A stretch of DNA of 40,344 bases from Frankia sp. AiPa1 (lineage in GTDB: Bacteria; Actinomycetota; Actinomycetes; Frankiales; Frankiaceae): contig NZ_JALKFZ020000197.1 in the NCBI RefSeq assembly GCF_023243075.1, forward strand, positions 1 to 40,344, given 5' to 3'. The translations under genes and the position numbers were made by a program. A model generated the notes under the pieces. It did not search any database and was not told the DNA's origin. It saw only the letters and a list, made by a program, of their open reading frames with translations. Positions 9,044-17,010 of this stretch are shown piece by piece; position 1 is the stretch's first letter, and every line of letters starts with the position of its first letter.

Positions 9044-9314
9044 AATGAGCCCATAATGAGCCCATATTCGATCTTGATGGCAACGCAAAAGATCTTCTCG
9101 GACATAAATCCGCAGGTCAGGACGGGTATATCTGGAGTCGACAAGGAGAGCGGAAGCCCTACCCGCCCGATTACAAGTCGCATGCGGACCTGCCGCGCCA
9201 TGCCGCGCCATGCCGGATCGTGACGCGCTCTCCCAGGTCACGGCGTTATCTGTGCCGCAACCTGCCTGCGGATGCCGCGCCATGCCGGGACATCCGCACC
9301 CACAATGAGCCCAC
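9044..9314. repeat. cluster of short direct repeats around a tRNA-Thr remnant
   Basis: AATGAGCCCAT occurs twice in tandem (9044-9054, 9055-9065), and AATGAGCCCA again at 9304-9313. The 16-base TGCCGCGCCATGCCGG is present at 9201-9216 and exactly again at 9273-9288, with a further tandem TGCCGCGCCA at 9191-9200. Between them lies the tRNA-Thr-derived core (9134-9180). Repeats on both sides of a tRNA-derived core are the layout of integrase arm-type sites around an attP core. That function is inferred, as no integrase gene is in the window. Confidence 0.5.
9134..9180 (-). other. decayed tRNA-Thr 3' half (relic attachment site)
   Basis: On the minus strand the first 24 bases, from CGACTTGTAATCG, match the tRNA-Thr-like sequence at 190-213 with two differences. 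Similarity then fades through the T arm (AGGG.TTC...TC.CCT) to the acceptor end. No matching 5' half is present. It is a relic of the anticodon-to-3'-end segment that tyrosine integrases duplicate. It is in opposite orientation to the copy near 190, so the two cannot bound one simply excisable element. Confidence 0.55.
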
Positions 9315-9409
9315 GACCTGTGCCGACTGGGCGGCGACCTCGTTCGATCACAGGTGCTGGTTCGGTATCGTCCCTTTTGGGTGGCGCGGGCCTCGGCGCT
9401 CGCGACGCG

Positions 9410-9588
9410 GGTGCAGGGGCACCGAACGCCTCGGCAGGCACAGGTGGAAGATCGAACGGACGATCGCGTGGTTTGACGGCTACCGCAGATTGACCGTTCG
9501 CTACGAACGAAACGGGCTCAACTTTCTCGGATTCCTCTGCCTGGCCGCCGCGATCACCTGCTGGAAGAAACTCCCACACCCCACGTGA
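9410..9588 (+). pseudogene. IS5-family transposase C-terminal remnant
   Basis: The last ~55 residues read as the C-terminus of an IS5-type DDE transposase: RLGRHRWKIERTIAWFDGYRR (Glu of the DDE triad in KIERT), then LTVRYER and a hydrophobic end FLGFLCLAAAI. The upstream part of the frame has no transposase similarity, so the rest of the gene is gone. No inverted repeats were recognised. It lies next to the repeat/tRNA relic and adds to the evidence for repeated insertions here. Confidence 0.65.
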
Positions 9589-10024
9589 GACATGCTCTCT
9601 GAGTGAGCCGTCCGCCGGGGGCCATGACGGACTGCAACGGCGCGTGGTCAACGGGTTCCCGTCACGCTCGTCGTCCGTGGGGGTGCAGCGGGGGATGCTC
9701 CCAAGCTAAAACGCAGTCGACAAGCGCACTGCGCGGCGTCCCGGCCCGACCGAGGACGAGCGGGTGTCCGCCTCATGGACACTCTGGAGCGGTCGTCGCT
9801 GAGCCGGGTACTTGCCGTTCGAGAGCACCACGGACAGTTGCCGCCCTGTGACATACGGCACATTTAGGTCACTACATTGCACTCGCGTGGCACCTCCGAC
9901 CTGGTCTTTATGCTTTAAAGCTACTGTTTACCTTCATTTGAAGTCGTTTGACTCGATCACCCTTTGCATATCTGCTGTCACGGTACATGGAACCCTGGCC
10001 GCGACCTCGCCAAGGAGATCGACT
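9589..10024. other. intergenic region upstream of the secreted nuclease
   Basis: No gene is supported. The right half (about 9840-10010) is distinctly richer in A/T (for example TTTATGCTTTAAAG near 9906-9919) and likely carries the promoter of the secreted nuclease. It ends with the Shine-Dalgarno AAGGAG at 10012-10017. Confidence 0.4.
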
Positions 10025-11029
10025 TTGTGTAGGTTCCCACTCCGCCTACTTGCCCTGCTAACGATCATCACGGCGCCACTCGTGGTGCTGCCCACCGCCC
10101 AGGCCGCGTCGGCGGCGACAGTGGCAAGCTGCGCCCAGCAGTCCGCCGCCAATCTGAGGGGCTGGTACAAGAGCCGATACGAGTGGTGCAAGATCGAGCC
10201 GCTCTCCGCCGGGGAGCGAGTTGATGGGAAGATAGTCGGCACCGTAAGTGCGGTCTATGCCATCGCCGTCACGACCAATCAAAAGACACGGAACGTGCAC
10301 GTCGACTTCGCGATTAAGAGCATCAAGAGCACCGGAACTCTCGCGAACACTACCCTCTCTGTGCAGCTCCCATGTGCCGGGTGTACAGCGGGCGCAGCTA
10401 AGGGGCGGACAGCTACCTTGAGCGGCTGGGAAAGAGATTCAGGTACGACATTCGACTTCACGGGGGGCCTGGGCACGGGTCAAGACAAGGTAGCCAGCCA
10501 CGCTTTCAACCCTCGATTTGTGCTGGGCGGCCGGCTTATCTACAACGCCCAGGGAACATCTTTCCGCTGCGATCAGGCAAATTACGTCACCTCGAAGAGC
10601 TCGGGTTGCGTATTCACGCAATACATCCCGAGGCTTCCACTCTCGTATACGAGATGGCCGCAGGTCGCCGACCATATCTCCTATGCTCTGAACCACCCGG
10701 CCGGAACCGTCCCGGCATGGCGCGGCAAGACGATACCCAGCAGGCTGCACCGTATATACTACGACAAGAGGCAGCGCACAAAGAACCGCGACGCTGCCAT
10801 AGCGACGTGCAATAAGGAATTCCCCGGCTACACTAAGCTAACACCCAAACGGGACTGCGATGAATTCCCCTTTGCCACGACTAGGGAGGGCGCAGCTCGT
10901 GGCGACCTCCGCTACTCGGCGCGTGCACTCAATTCAGGGCAGAATCAACTCGCCGGGGTGGATCTCAACACGTTCTGGCTCCAGAACCGTGTCATCGACG
11001 GCGACACGTTTGACGTTGCGTTCAGCTAG
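10025..11029 (+). CDS. secreted protein with C-terminal NucA/NucB-type nuclease domain (334 aa)
   Basis: TTG start at 10025, chosen because AAGGAG lies seven bases upstream and the product then begins with a clean signal peptide: MCRFPLRL, a hydrophobic core (LLALLTIITAPLVVL) and a cleavage region near AQAASA. The open frame extends upstream to 9812 without signals. The C-terminal ~90 residues match the NucA/NucB deoxyribonuclease fold: RDCDEFPF (277-283), then a YSARALNSGQNQLAG stretch and RVIDGDTF near the end. The middle has several Cys pairs, fitting an exported disulphide protein. G+C is lower than in flanking core genes, suggesting transfer. The role is probably extracellular DNA degradation or an antibacterial effector. 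Confidence 0.75.
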   Translation: MCRFPLRLLALLTIITAPLVVLPTAQAASAATVASCAQQSAANLRGWYKSRYEWCKIEPLSAGERVDGKIVGTVSAVYAIAVTTNQKTRNVHVDFAIKSIKSTGTLANTTLSVQLPCAGCTAGAAKGRTATLSGWERDSGTTFDFTGGLGTGQDKVASHAFNPRFVLGGRLIYNAQGTSFRCDQANYVTSKSSGCVFTQYIPRLPLSYTRWPQVADHISYALNHPAGTVPAWRGKTIPSRLHRIYYDKRQRTKNRDAAIATCNKEFPGYTKLTPKRDCDEFPFATTREGAARGDLRYSARALNSGQNQLAGVDLNTFWLQNRVIDGDTFDVAFS

Positions 11030-11082
11030 TAAGATCTCGCCCGACCGGCCAGAACAACGGCGATTCGAGGCGAGGGGGATCC

Positions 11083-11553
11083 GTGACAGCACCTACAGGA
11101 CCCACTAGCAGGTGCAAGGAGACGGTCGACGTCCTGTACAGCTTCTTCTACCTGCAAGACGGCGGCCAGGCATGGCTGGATGACGACAGCACGCCTCCCA
11201 GCCCGTCAGGAGGGAACAAGCTGACAGCGACCGGGAAGGACTGGGTCAGCATCGTCAGCGAGGCGCAGGACCACGTGGCGGGCATCCAGCTCGAAGCCTG
11301 GCCCACAGCGCCCCCCCGCCAAGATGACTGGGAGATCTCAGAGGACTTCCAGGTGGCCCTCACAACCGGAGAGGTCGTACCGGTCGGGGTGACCATGGGG
11401 CCCTCGGAGGAGGAGATCATCGTCGGCCCGCCAGGCACCTACGCTGGACGGGTGTACTCCCGGGGGCGGCAAGACACCCGGAACGCAAGGGAAGAGAACC
11501 TCCAGATTCCCGACGGCCTGGAACAGTACCTCGTACAGTTCTGGCCGGCATAG
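11083..11553 (+). CDS. acidic hypothetical protein, possible immunity partner (156 aa)
   Basis: GTG start at 11083 with GAGGGGGA four bases upstream, 53 bases after the secreted nuclease and on the same strand. The protein is small, acidic and cytoplasmic (no signal peptide), with DVLYSFFYLQDGGQAW near the N-terminus and EEEIIVGPPGTY in the C-terminal half. Small acidic proteins directly after secreted nucleases are often immunity proteins, which is my inference here. No family is recognised. Alternatively it is an unrelated actinobacterial hypothetical protein. Confidence 0.6.
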   Translation: MTAPTGPTSRCKETVDVLYSFFYLQDGGQAWLDDDSTPPSPSGGNKLTATGKDWVSIVSEAQDHVAGIQLEAWPTAPPRQDDWEISEDFQVALTTGEVVPVGVTMGPSEEEIIVGPPGTYAGRVYSRGRQDTRNAREENLQIPDGLEQYLVQFWPA

Positions 11554-11580
11554 ACGGACGGCCCGGGACCCCATCGCGAT

Positions 11581-12164
11581 CTAGACGCTCTCTCGCAAAT
11601 CTTTGAGCCAGATGAAGATCGCGGCGGGGGTGGGCTCGTTGCTGAAGTAGTGGGTGCGCCTGGGACAGCGGGTCGCGGGCGCGCGCCACTGCTTGAGGAC
11701 CGGCAGGCAGACCGGGCGGCCGAGCAGCGGCACCGGCACGGCGAGGCCGACGATGACCCAGTTGTTACCGAAGCCGACCTGCCGGTCGCCCTTCGCGGAG
11801 CCGTCGTGGAACCAGCCCGCCGCCCACACCTTCGTGCCCGCCCGGTGGAACAGGGTGTCATCGACGACGACGGTCAGCGGCCCGGCCGGGACGAGGCGGT
11901 CCACGACGCGAGCCGGGCGGCTGCCAGGCCGACCCGGTCAGGCGACCAGGTCGCCCGCGCGAAGAACCGGTGCGCCCGGTCATGCGGCCACAGCGCGGAC
12001 AGGCCCGCGCCCACGAGCATCCCGCACACCGTGCGCCGCCCGGTCCCCGCGAGCATTCCCACCACGAGCGCCCGGAACGTCCGGAACGACGGCGCGGTGA
12101 AACACGGCCGGAAACCCTCCAGCAGCACCGCGAGAGAAACCGGTATCCTGACGTCCGGGAGCAT
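11581..12164 (-). pseudogene. IS701-like transposase, frameshifted and truncated
   Basis: Two minus-strand frames together give the N-terminal half of an IS701-type DDE transposase. From the ATG at 12164: LLEGFRPCFTAPSFRTFRAL and GTGRRTVCGML. After a frame change near 11905 it continues with LTVVVDDTLFHRAGTKVWAA (first catalytic Asp) and NWVIVGLAVPVPL. The sequence departs from the family after VLKQW, and the frame stops at 11581. The second half with the remaining catalytic residues is missing, so the gene is dead. It separates the secreted nuclease pair from the TIR gene. Confidence 0.65.
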
Positions 12165-12386
12165 CGGCGACCGCTCTTTCGAGTTGGTACAGGAAACGCC
12201 GATGCTCCCGCCACCGGCCCTCCGAGCCGGCCTTCCGCCTTTCCGCCACGCGCCGTGATACCACCGGCAGACACCACACAATCATGCGGCAACACCCGAT
12301 CGATCAATCATCCAACGGTCACCGACCACCGATCCCGATCAAGAAAACTGCGAAACTCTAGACAAGGGTGGCCGCAAAGAATGGAG

Positions 12387-12552
12387 CTACCTCTGTGATC
12401 GTCGCTTTTTAATTTCTTGCATGCCGGTCCGAATCATGTGCCTGGCGGAAAATGCGCCGGCGGGAATGAATAGAACGAAACCTCCGAGGGAGGCATTTAA
12501 ATAGGCATCAACACTGAAGTGAGTATGCAACAGCCTCGAAACCCCAAAAAAA
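12387..12552 (-). CDS. probable out-of-frame C-terminal extension of the TIR protein
   Basis: Just inside the first membrane helix of the TIR gene the coding strand has a T7-G4 run (12542-12552 on the plus strand as C4A7). If the frame slips there, translation continues through LLHTHFSVDAYLNASLGGFV, a second hydrophobic segment (GGFVLFIPAGAF) and a basic tail ending EIKKRRSQR. This would make a two-helix membrane anchor, which is more protein-like than the abrupt in-frame end. It may be a sequencing or mutational indel, or true ribosomal or polymerase slippage on the homopolymer. Confidence 0.4.
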
Positions 12553-13201
12553 GCCCGAAAGCCAACAAGCTTCCGCTGAGGCCGGAAAGGGTGCACATAT
12601 GGACGTAGAATTGGAATTTTGTTGGCATGGAAGACCTTCGTCTTTCTGCCAGTGGAGCAATGTAAGCATCTCTTCTCGCCAGTGGTCGCCTAGGGTGGAC
12701 CTGCGCCTGTGGCGCCACCTGCCGGCTTTCTGGTCCGGGGAACCTTGGCACTGTCGCCGGCTTCGCGCGCCCATCCACCGTATGCTGTACTCTGTCAAGC
12801 AGCAGGCGCCGCGCATCCTCTGACAGCTCGCCAAAAAGGTCAATGGAGATTACCGAGCCGAGGAACCCCGGGCGATCGCAGGCTTCGATTCTGACTGGCA
12901 ACAGCTTCCGCGCAAACCCCTGCGGATCCTGACGGTGGGCGGCTTGCCACTCCGATTCCGCGTATACGGATTGCAGGTATGCTTCCGAGAGGATCGCGAT
13001 GGTGCGTCGAGCTGACGTGGTGCCTCTCTGCATCCCAGAGTTCCAGTTGGAACCCGGCACGAAATCCCAGGCTTGAATAAGCACGCTATAGCCTGCATCT
13101 TCTAGCTGCCAGGCTACCCACTCCGCCCACTCGCGATCAGCCTGTGTGTAGGAGACAAAAAAATCCCACGCGGTGGCTGGTGCGTCTTCCCCGTCCGGCA
13201 C
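12497..13201 (-). CDS. TIR-domain protein with C-terminal membrane segment (234 aa as read)
   Basis: TIR domain at residues about 9-120: WDFFVSYTQADREWAEWVAW, then AWDFVPGSNW, RRTIAILSEAYL and the YAESEW segment, where the usual catalytic Glu of NADase-type TIR domains sits. The GTG at 13201 is preferred because the TIR fold begins right after it. The frame is open to 13336, but that part looks non-coding. A Pro/Arg-rich linker leads to a hydrophobic helix (LSGLSGSLLAFGLFLGF) and an abrupt end. TIR proteins with membrane tails act as NAD-depleting or signalling effectors. A T7 run near the end probably hides a frameshift (see the next entry). Confidence 0.65.
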   Translation of the reverse strand: MPDGEDAPATAWDFFVSYTQADREWAEWVAWQLEDAGYSVLIQAWDFVPGSNWNSGMQRGTTSARRTIAILSEAYLQSVYAESEWQAAHRQDPQGFARKLLPVRIEACDRPGFLGSVISIDLFGELSEDARRLLLDRVQHTVDGRAKPATVPRFPGPESRQVAPQAQVHPRRPLARRDAYIAPLAERRRSSMPTKFQFYVHMCTLSGLSGSLLAFGLFLGFRGCCILTSVLMPI

Positions 13202-13447
13202 GAAGAGATCATCCCACGCGCTCCTAGCCGGAGAGCATCCACCCAGTGACCAGACCGGCCTAGGCTGCGTCGCGCGGGCTGACCAGCACGCGTACCCCTT
13301 GGCGTACCGGCGTCCTGTCGTTTCGGGGACCGGCACATGCCCACGTCCGCCGTCCAGGGAGCGAGGCCACCGTGTCAGGGTCTGCGTCGATCTGTGACAG
13401 GATGGCCGTGCTTGGCACCATCACCGCCGCTGGTCCCTCCTGACCGG

Positions 13448-13486
13448 CCGGGCGACCTTTGCCCGGTCCGAGCGCCCGTGGCGCTC
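13448..13486 (+). promoter_or_regulatory. two adjacent leader hairpins before a small ORF
   Basis: CCGGGC (13448-13453) pairs with GCCCGG (13461-13466) around a 7-base loop. Directly after it, GAGCGCC (13470-13476) pairs perfectly with GGCGCTC (13480-13486) around CGT. Both sit immediately upstream of the ribosome site and start of a 22-residue membrane peptide, so they are likely part of its 5' leader. They could be an attenuator, a small riboswitch-like element or a stability element. I do not match them to a known class. Confidence 0.45.
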
Positions 13487-13510
13487 TCTGGGCCAGAGGA
13501 GGTGATCACT

Positions 13511-13579
13511 GTGGGTACGGACGCGTTCATCGTTTTCACGATGCTCGTGATCGTGCTGGTGCTCTCGCCGAAGCGCTGA
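13511..13579 (+). CDS. 22-residue hydrophobic membrane peptide
   Basis: GTG start with the strong Shine-Dalgarno AGAGGAGG (13495-13502) eight bases upstream. The peptide is MGTDAFIVFTMLVIVLVLSPKR: a single hydrophobic helix with a short basic C-terminus. The ribosome site and the structured leader upstream argue for real translation. Peptides of this type include small membrane regulators and type-I-like toxins; which this is cannot be told. A longer frame open from 13337 is not supported. It is followed by the IS66 element. Confidence 0.5.
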   Translation: MGTDAFIVFTMLVIVLVLSPKR

Positions 13580-13731
13580 TCAAGCGCTGAGGTGAGGGGG
13601 TGGGTTTCGGGAATTCCCCGGGCCCACATCCGCCGATTGAGGTAACTCGGAGTATGCACGAAATGGCACTCGGAGTATCACGATATATGTGATATCGACA
13701 CGCCGAACACATTAGACTCCGTTTAGTTATC

Positions 13732-15020
13732 GTGTAACTGATCAGGTATCGCTTTGATCTTGGGTTAGCTGGTTGCGGGCATCCAGGGACGGCCCTTGGC
13801 GAGGTGAACGAGGGCGGGGAACAGTGGAATGCCGTGTTTGGTGGCGGTGGACAGGTAGCCGCTGATCGCGCAGAACTGGCGGGCGCCGATGAGGGTGCGT
13901 AGGCACCCGGATACTTTCTGCCGAAGTTTGATCATGCGGATGTCGCGTTCGCATCCGTTGTTGTCCGCGGGAACTCGCGGATCGTGGGTGAACCGCGGGT
14001 AGTCGGTTTCGCGGTCGATGAGCCCGCAGGCCAGGGCGTGGCGGGCGGCCATGAACTTCGTGCCCCACGGTGAGGTCTGGGTGATCCCGATGTGGGCGGC
14101 GTGGCGCAGGGCCCGGGTGTGGGCTACCAGCGTCTTCGGGTCGACCGGCGTGCCGGTGGTAGCGGCGTCGACGGACAGGCGGTGCAGGGCGACGAGAGCG
14201 TCGGCGGCCTGGGTCGCCCAGCACCAGGTCCCGGCCGGGGCGGCGTCACTCACGGCCTGGAGTTCGCGGAGCACGTGGGCGACACACAGCTGGTGGGTGG
14301 CGGTGGTGTAGGTGTCATAGGGCGCCCAGGCGTCGTGGACCATGACCCCGGTGAAGCCGGTCAGCACCCCGAGGGCGTCGATCCCGGCGGTTCCACGCTT
14401 CGGATGGCAGTCGATCAACGTGTACTTCCCCGTGCGGGCGCAGTGCACCCAGTGCGGTTTCCCGGCGACGCGCAGCCCGGTCTCGTCCGCGCCGACCACC
14501 TCGGCGCCAGCGAGCAGGTCTCGGACAGCGGCGAGGAAACCTTCCAGGTCGGTGGCGGCACGGGCGGTCATCGCCGCGACCGTGCCCGCCGAGATCGGGA
14601 TCCCGACCAGCTCGGCGAGCGCGGTCGCGGTCCGCTCTTTCGACAGGAACTGGCCCGCCTACAGGTAGACCGCGGCCGCGGCCACCCGCAGCCCGTACCG
14701 CACCGGGGCACCCACCCCGGCCGGTGCGGTCGCTTTCGTTCGTGTCCCGCAGCCCGTCTTCGTCCGCAGTGACGTCGGCACTGGCTTGGCCAGCCCGTCC
14801 GAACTCGGTGGCTTCGACGAGTTCCGCGAGGCCTTGGCGACCTGGGCCTCCAACTCGGGTGGTGTGAAGGTCGAGGAGGTCGAAACGCCAGCCACCAAAT
14901 CGTCATGAACAGACACAGCTACCAACCCAACAAACGGCCAAGAAACCCCGCCGTCCCCCGTCCACCACGACCACAAGCTAACGTCAACATCACGGGCCAC
15001 CTGGGGAGCTACTTGCACAC
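13732..15020 (-). mobile_element. IS66-family element, degenerate
   Basis: The boundaries are tentative. Both outer ends begin GTGT read inwards (13732 on plus, 15020 on minus) with weak further similarity (GTGTAACTGATCAGG / GTGTGCAAGTAGC). No 8-bp target duplication was found, so the ends may have been altered. Inside is one TnpC-type transposase gene only, with no tnpA or tnpB, and it is inactivated. The element lies between the small membrane peptide and the secreted SH3-like gene. Confidence 0.5.
13765..14916 (-). pseudogene. IS66 TnpC transposase with amber stop and internal deletion
   Basis: The N-terminus has the IS66 hallmark NSSKPPSSDG. It jumps from SLRTKTG to CGTRTKATAPAGVG, skipping the usual zinc-finger-containing stretch. 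An in-frame TAG at 14659-14661 follows, in a spot where the family normally has a full codon (YL-stop-AGQFLSKERTA, perhaps CAG to TAG). The frame then continues intact through GADETGLRV, HDAWAPYD and NNGCERDIRMIKLRQKVSGC (the DDE residues) to the end, RPWMPATS. It is therefore inactive unless the stop is suppressed. The last part of the gene is well conserved, so decay is recent. Confidence 0.85.
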
Positions 15021-15129
15021 AGCCCCTGGGGAATTCCCTGATCGTTCACAATCCGGTCCCAGTAGCGGCGCTGAAGGCGGTATCTTGACCCCGGCACCGC
15101 GCCCATTTCGCCTGTTCTGGGAGGAATCC

Positions 15130-15516
15130 ATGCTCGGTAGAAGCACCGCACCGGCACCGTCCGAGGTACCGCCTTGGCGCCGCCGTCCGCGGCGTACCAT
15201 AGCCCGCGTCGTGACCGCTCTCGCGGCGGCCGGTGCTCTGATCGCGGGCCTGGCGTCGACCGCGTTCGCCGGCGGCCCGCTCCTGTACGCCTCCGCGGGC
15301 TCCGTCGGACAGCGGTGGACGGTGTGCTCCCAGGACCTCGCCGTGCGCTCCAGCCCCGGCGGGTCGGCGTTCGCCTACCTCCATAGCCCCCAGACCTTCA
15401 CGATCTACGACGCCGGAGGTGGCGAGTTCGGCGGCGAATGGGTTTACGGCCACGCCTGGGGCGATGTCAACCAGGACGGCTACGTGCAAAACGGCTGGTT
15501 CTGCCTGGAGCAGTAG
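15130..15516 (+). CDS. secreted SH3-like small protein (128 aa)
   Basis: ATG at 15130 with GGGAGGA five bases upstream. An Arg-rich N-region (PPWRRRPRRTIARV) is followed by a hydrophobic core (VTALAAAGALIAGLAS) and a likely cleavage after TAFA, giving a signal peptide of about 47 residues. The mature part is ~80 residues and looks like a bacterial SH3-type fold: CSQDLAVRSSPGG, YLHSPQTFTIYD, EWVYGHAWG, DGYVQNGWFC, with two Cys that could form a disulphide. Such proteins are common exported actinobacterial products of unknown role, perhaps cell-wall binding. It is monocistronic and followed by a strong terminator. Confidence 0.75.
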   Translation: MLGRSTAPAPSEVPPWRRRPRRTIARVVTALAAAGALIAGLASTAFAGGPLLYASAGSVGQRWTVCSQDLAVRSSPGGSAFAYLHSPQTFTIYDAGGGEFGGEWVYGHAWGDVNQDGYVQNGWFCLEQ

Positions 15517-15529
15517 TCCGACGTTCCCC

Positions 15530-15573
15530 TGAGAGCCGTTCCTGTCCATGCTGGTAGACAGGAACGGCTCTCA
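15530..15573 (+). terminator. 17-bp perfect hairpin terminator
   Basis: TGAGAGCCGTTCCTGTC (15530-15546) and its exact complement GACAGGAACGGCTCTCA (15557-15573) flank a 10-base loop, 14 bases after the stop of the SH3-like gene. There is no long U tract, as is common in actinobacterial terminators. Confidence 0.8.
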
Positions 15574-15890
15574 CAAGAGGTGCCCGGCGCGGCGTCGCCT
15601 TCCCCAGCCGTAGCCTGCAGCCGGTCCACCGCGGAACGGTCCAGTTACAGTAGCCCCGGCTGTATGCCGTGACCGTCGGAATACCAAGAGGACGCCTATC
15701 CTTAGGAGCCGGGCTTCCCCTTTCCTGGGTCGCCGGAAATCACGGTTTCTTCACCCACTCGAGCTAAAACAGGCGCTGGTCGCCGTCAGTGTCTCCTTCC
15801 GTGGCGCGGCTCCCGCGCACTCCATACTGCACAGCGAGGTCGACACGTCCGATCATCGTTGACGCGGAGTGGCGGCGGAGGCACAGATTC
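15574..15890. other. intergenic region, no supported gene
   Basis: No gene or clear signal. A GGAGG (about 15873-15877) precedes the relaxase remnant start at 15891 by roughly 13 bases. Confidence 0.4.
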
Positions 15891-16475
15891 ATGATCACTA
15901 CGGTCAAGGTGCTGGGGATCGCCGCACGCAGCCAAACGTCCGTGGCCGGCGCGGCACGCCGAGTGGTCAACTATGTTGAAGGCGCAAGCGCGGACACATC
16001 TGCGGTCGCGGGAGCCTCCTACTACTCCGACGGGGCGCGGGCGTCAGGCCGTGCGCGGGGAAGCGGCGCCGTGCTCGTCGGACTGGGCAGCCCGGGTAGC
16101 CGGCTCACCTCCGAGCAGCTTCAGCGGCTACTGAGCGGGGAGCATGCCGCGTCGGGTCGGCCGCTGCTGTCCGCTGTTGGTTCCGCGAGCCGGCTGTCTC
16201 GGAGCCACCACCGGCTTCCATCGCCGGGACGCGCGTGGTTCACCCTCGCTGAGGCGGCTTCCATCGCCGGGGTGGACGTGTCGTACCTTCGTCGGCTCGC
16301 CCGCGCCTCCGCCCAGCTGCAGCCACGCACACCGGCCTCGGCGACGGTGCCGAGCAGCTCGACGGACGGGAAGTCCGATCCCGCGACACTCCGCTTCGTG
16401 GCAAGCGGGTGCCGCCGGATACGGCGACCCTCTCGGCGGAAAGCTCCCGGAAGCAAACCGTCCGTCTCACGGTAG
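15891..16475 (+). pseudogene. MobF (TrwC/TraA-type) relaxase N-terminal remnant
   Basis: From the ATG at 15891 the first ~80 residues match the start of actinobacterial MobF relaxases: ARRVVNYVEG, ASYYSDGARASGRARGSGA, then LTSEQLQRLLSGEHAASGRPL. A helix-turn-helix-like segment (FTLAEAASIAGVDVSYLRRLA) follows. After that the reading frame loses similarity (Ser/Arg-rich), and the conserved histidine triad and C-terminal helicase are absent. A full relaxase is around 1000 residues or more, so only the beginning survives. It marks this stretch as the remains of a conjugative or mobilisable element. Confidence 0.65.
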
Positions 16476-17010
16476 CCGCACGGTCACGTCATTCACGCCG
16501 CGCAGCCGGCCGGATGGTCCGGGCGTTGGGTGTCTTCCCGATGAGCTCGATCCGGACAGCACGCGCCGGCGAGGTCGTCGATCGTCACGCCGGGCGCCCC
16601 CAGGGATACGGCGGGGTCGGCACGTACCGTCGGCACGTGTGGACGGTCGTACCGCCGGCGCGATTCTGGCTGCCGGATGGACGATCACCTCCCGCGGAGT
16701 CGGGGGCGACATCGGCTCGGAGAAACGGCCTTCTGCGCGGGGGTTTGGCCAGGTCAACTGGGGTCCGGCGAGGTGAAGGACTTCTTCGTCGTGGTGGGAA
16801 CGACCGGCCGGTATCGCCAGGGCGATGGTGTAAAGGTTCCCCTGCGCCTACCGTAAGTGAGGGCCACTTCATGATGAGGACCGACGACGCGACATCCTGT
16901 GACCGCCTTGTGGAGGCCGGACTCGGACCGGACGACAGACCGGGATGGCCGCGCCGATCGCCGCGGGGCGTGCTCGTCGGGGCCGGACAGGCGTCGCGGG
17001 GGCGGTCCTG
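16476..17010. other. region after the relaxase remnant, no supported gene
   Basis: Open frames in several phases exist, but none has domain similarity. A 27-codon frame (GTG 16772 to TAA) is closed and short, without a ribosome site. The region probably contains decayed sequence of the mobile element. Confidence 0.4.

Noticed and set aside
9238..9651. Minus-strand frame of 137 codons across the IS5 remnant
   Set aside because: The opposite strand has recognisable transposase residues; this frame is its complement.
16772..16858. 27-codon frame starting GTG
   Set aside because: Closed and short, no ribosome site and no known family; not distinguishable from chance.
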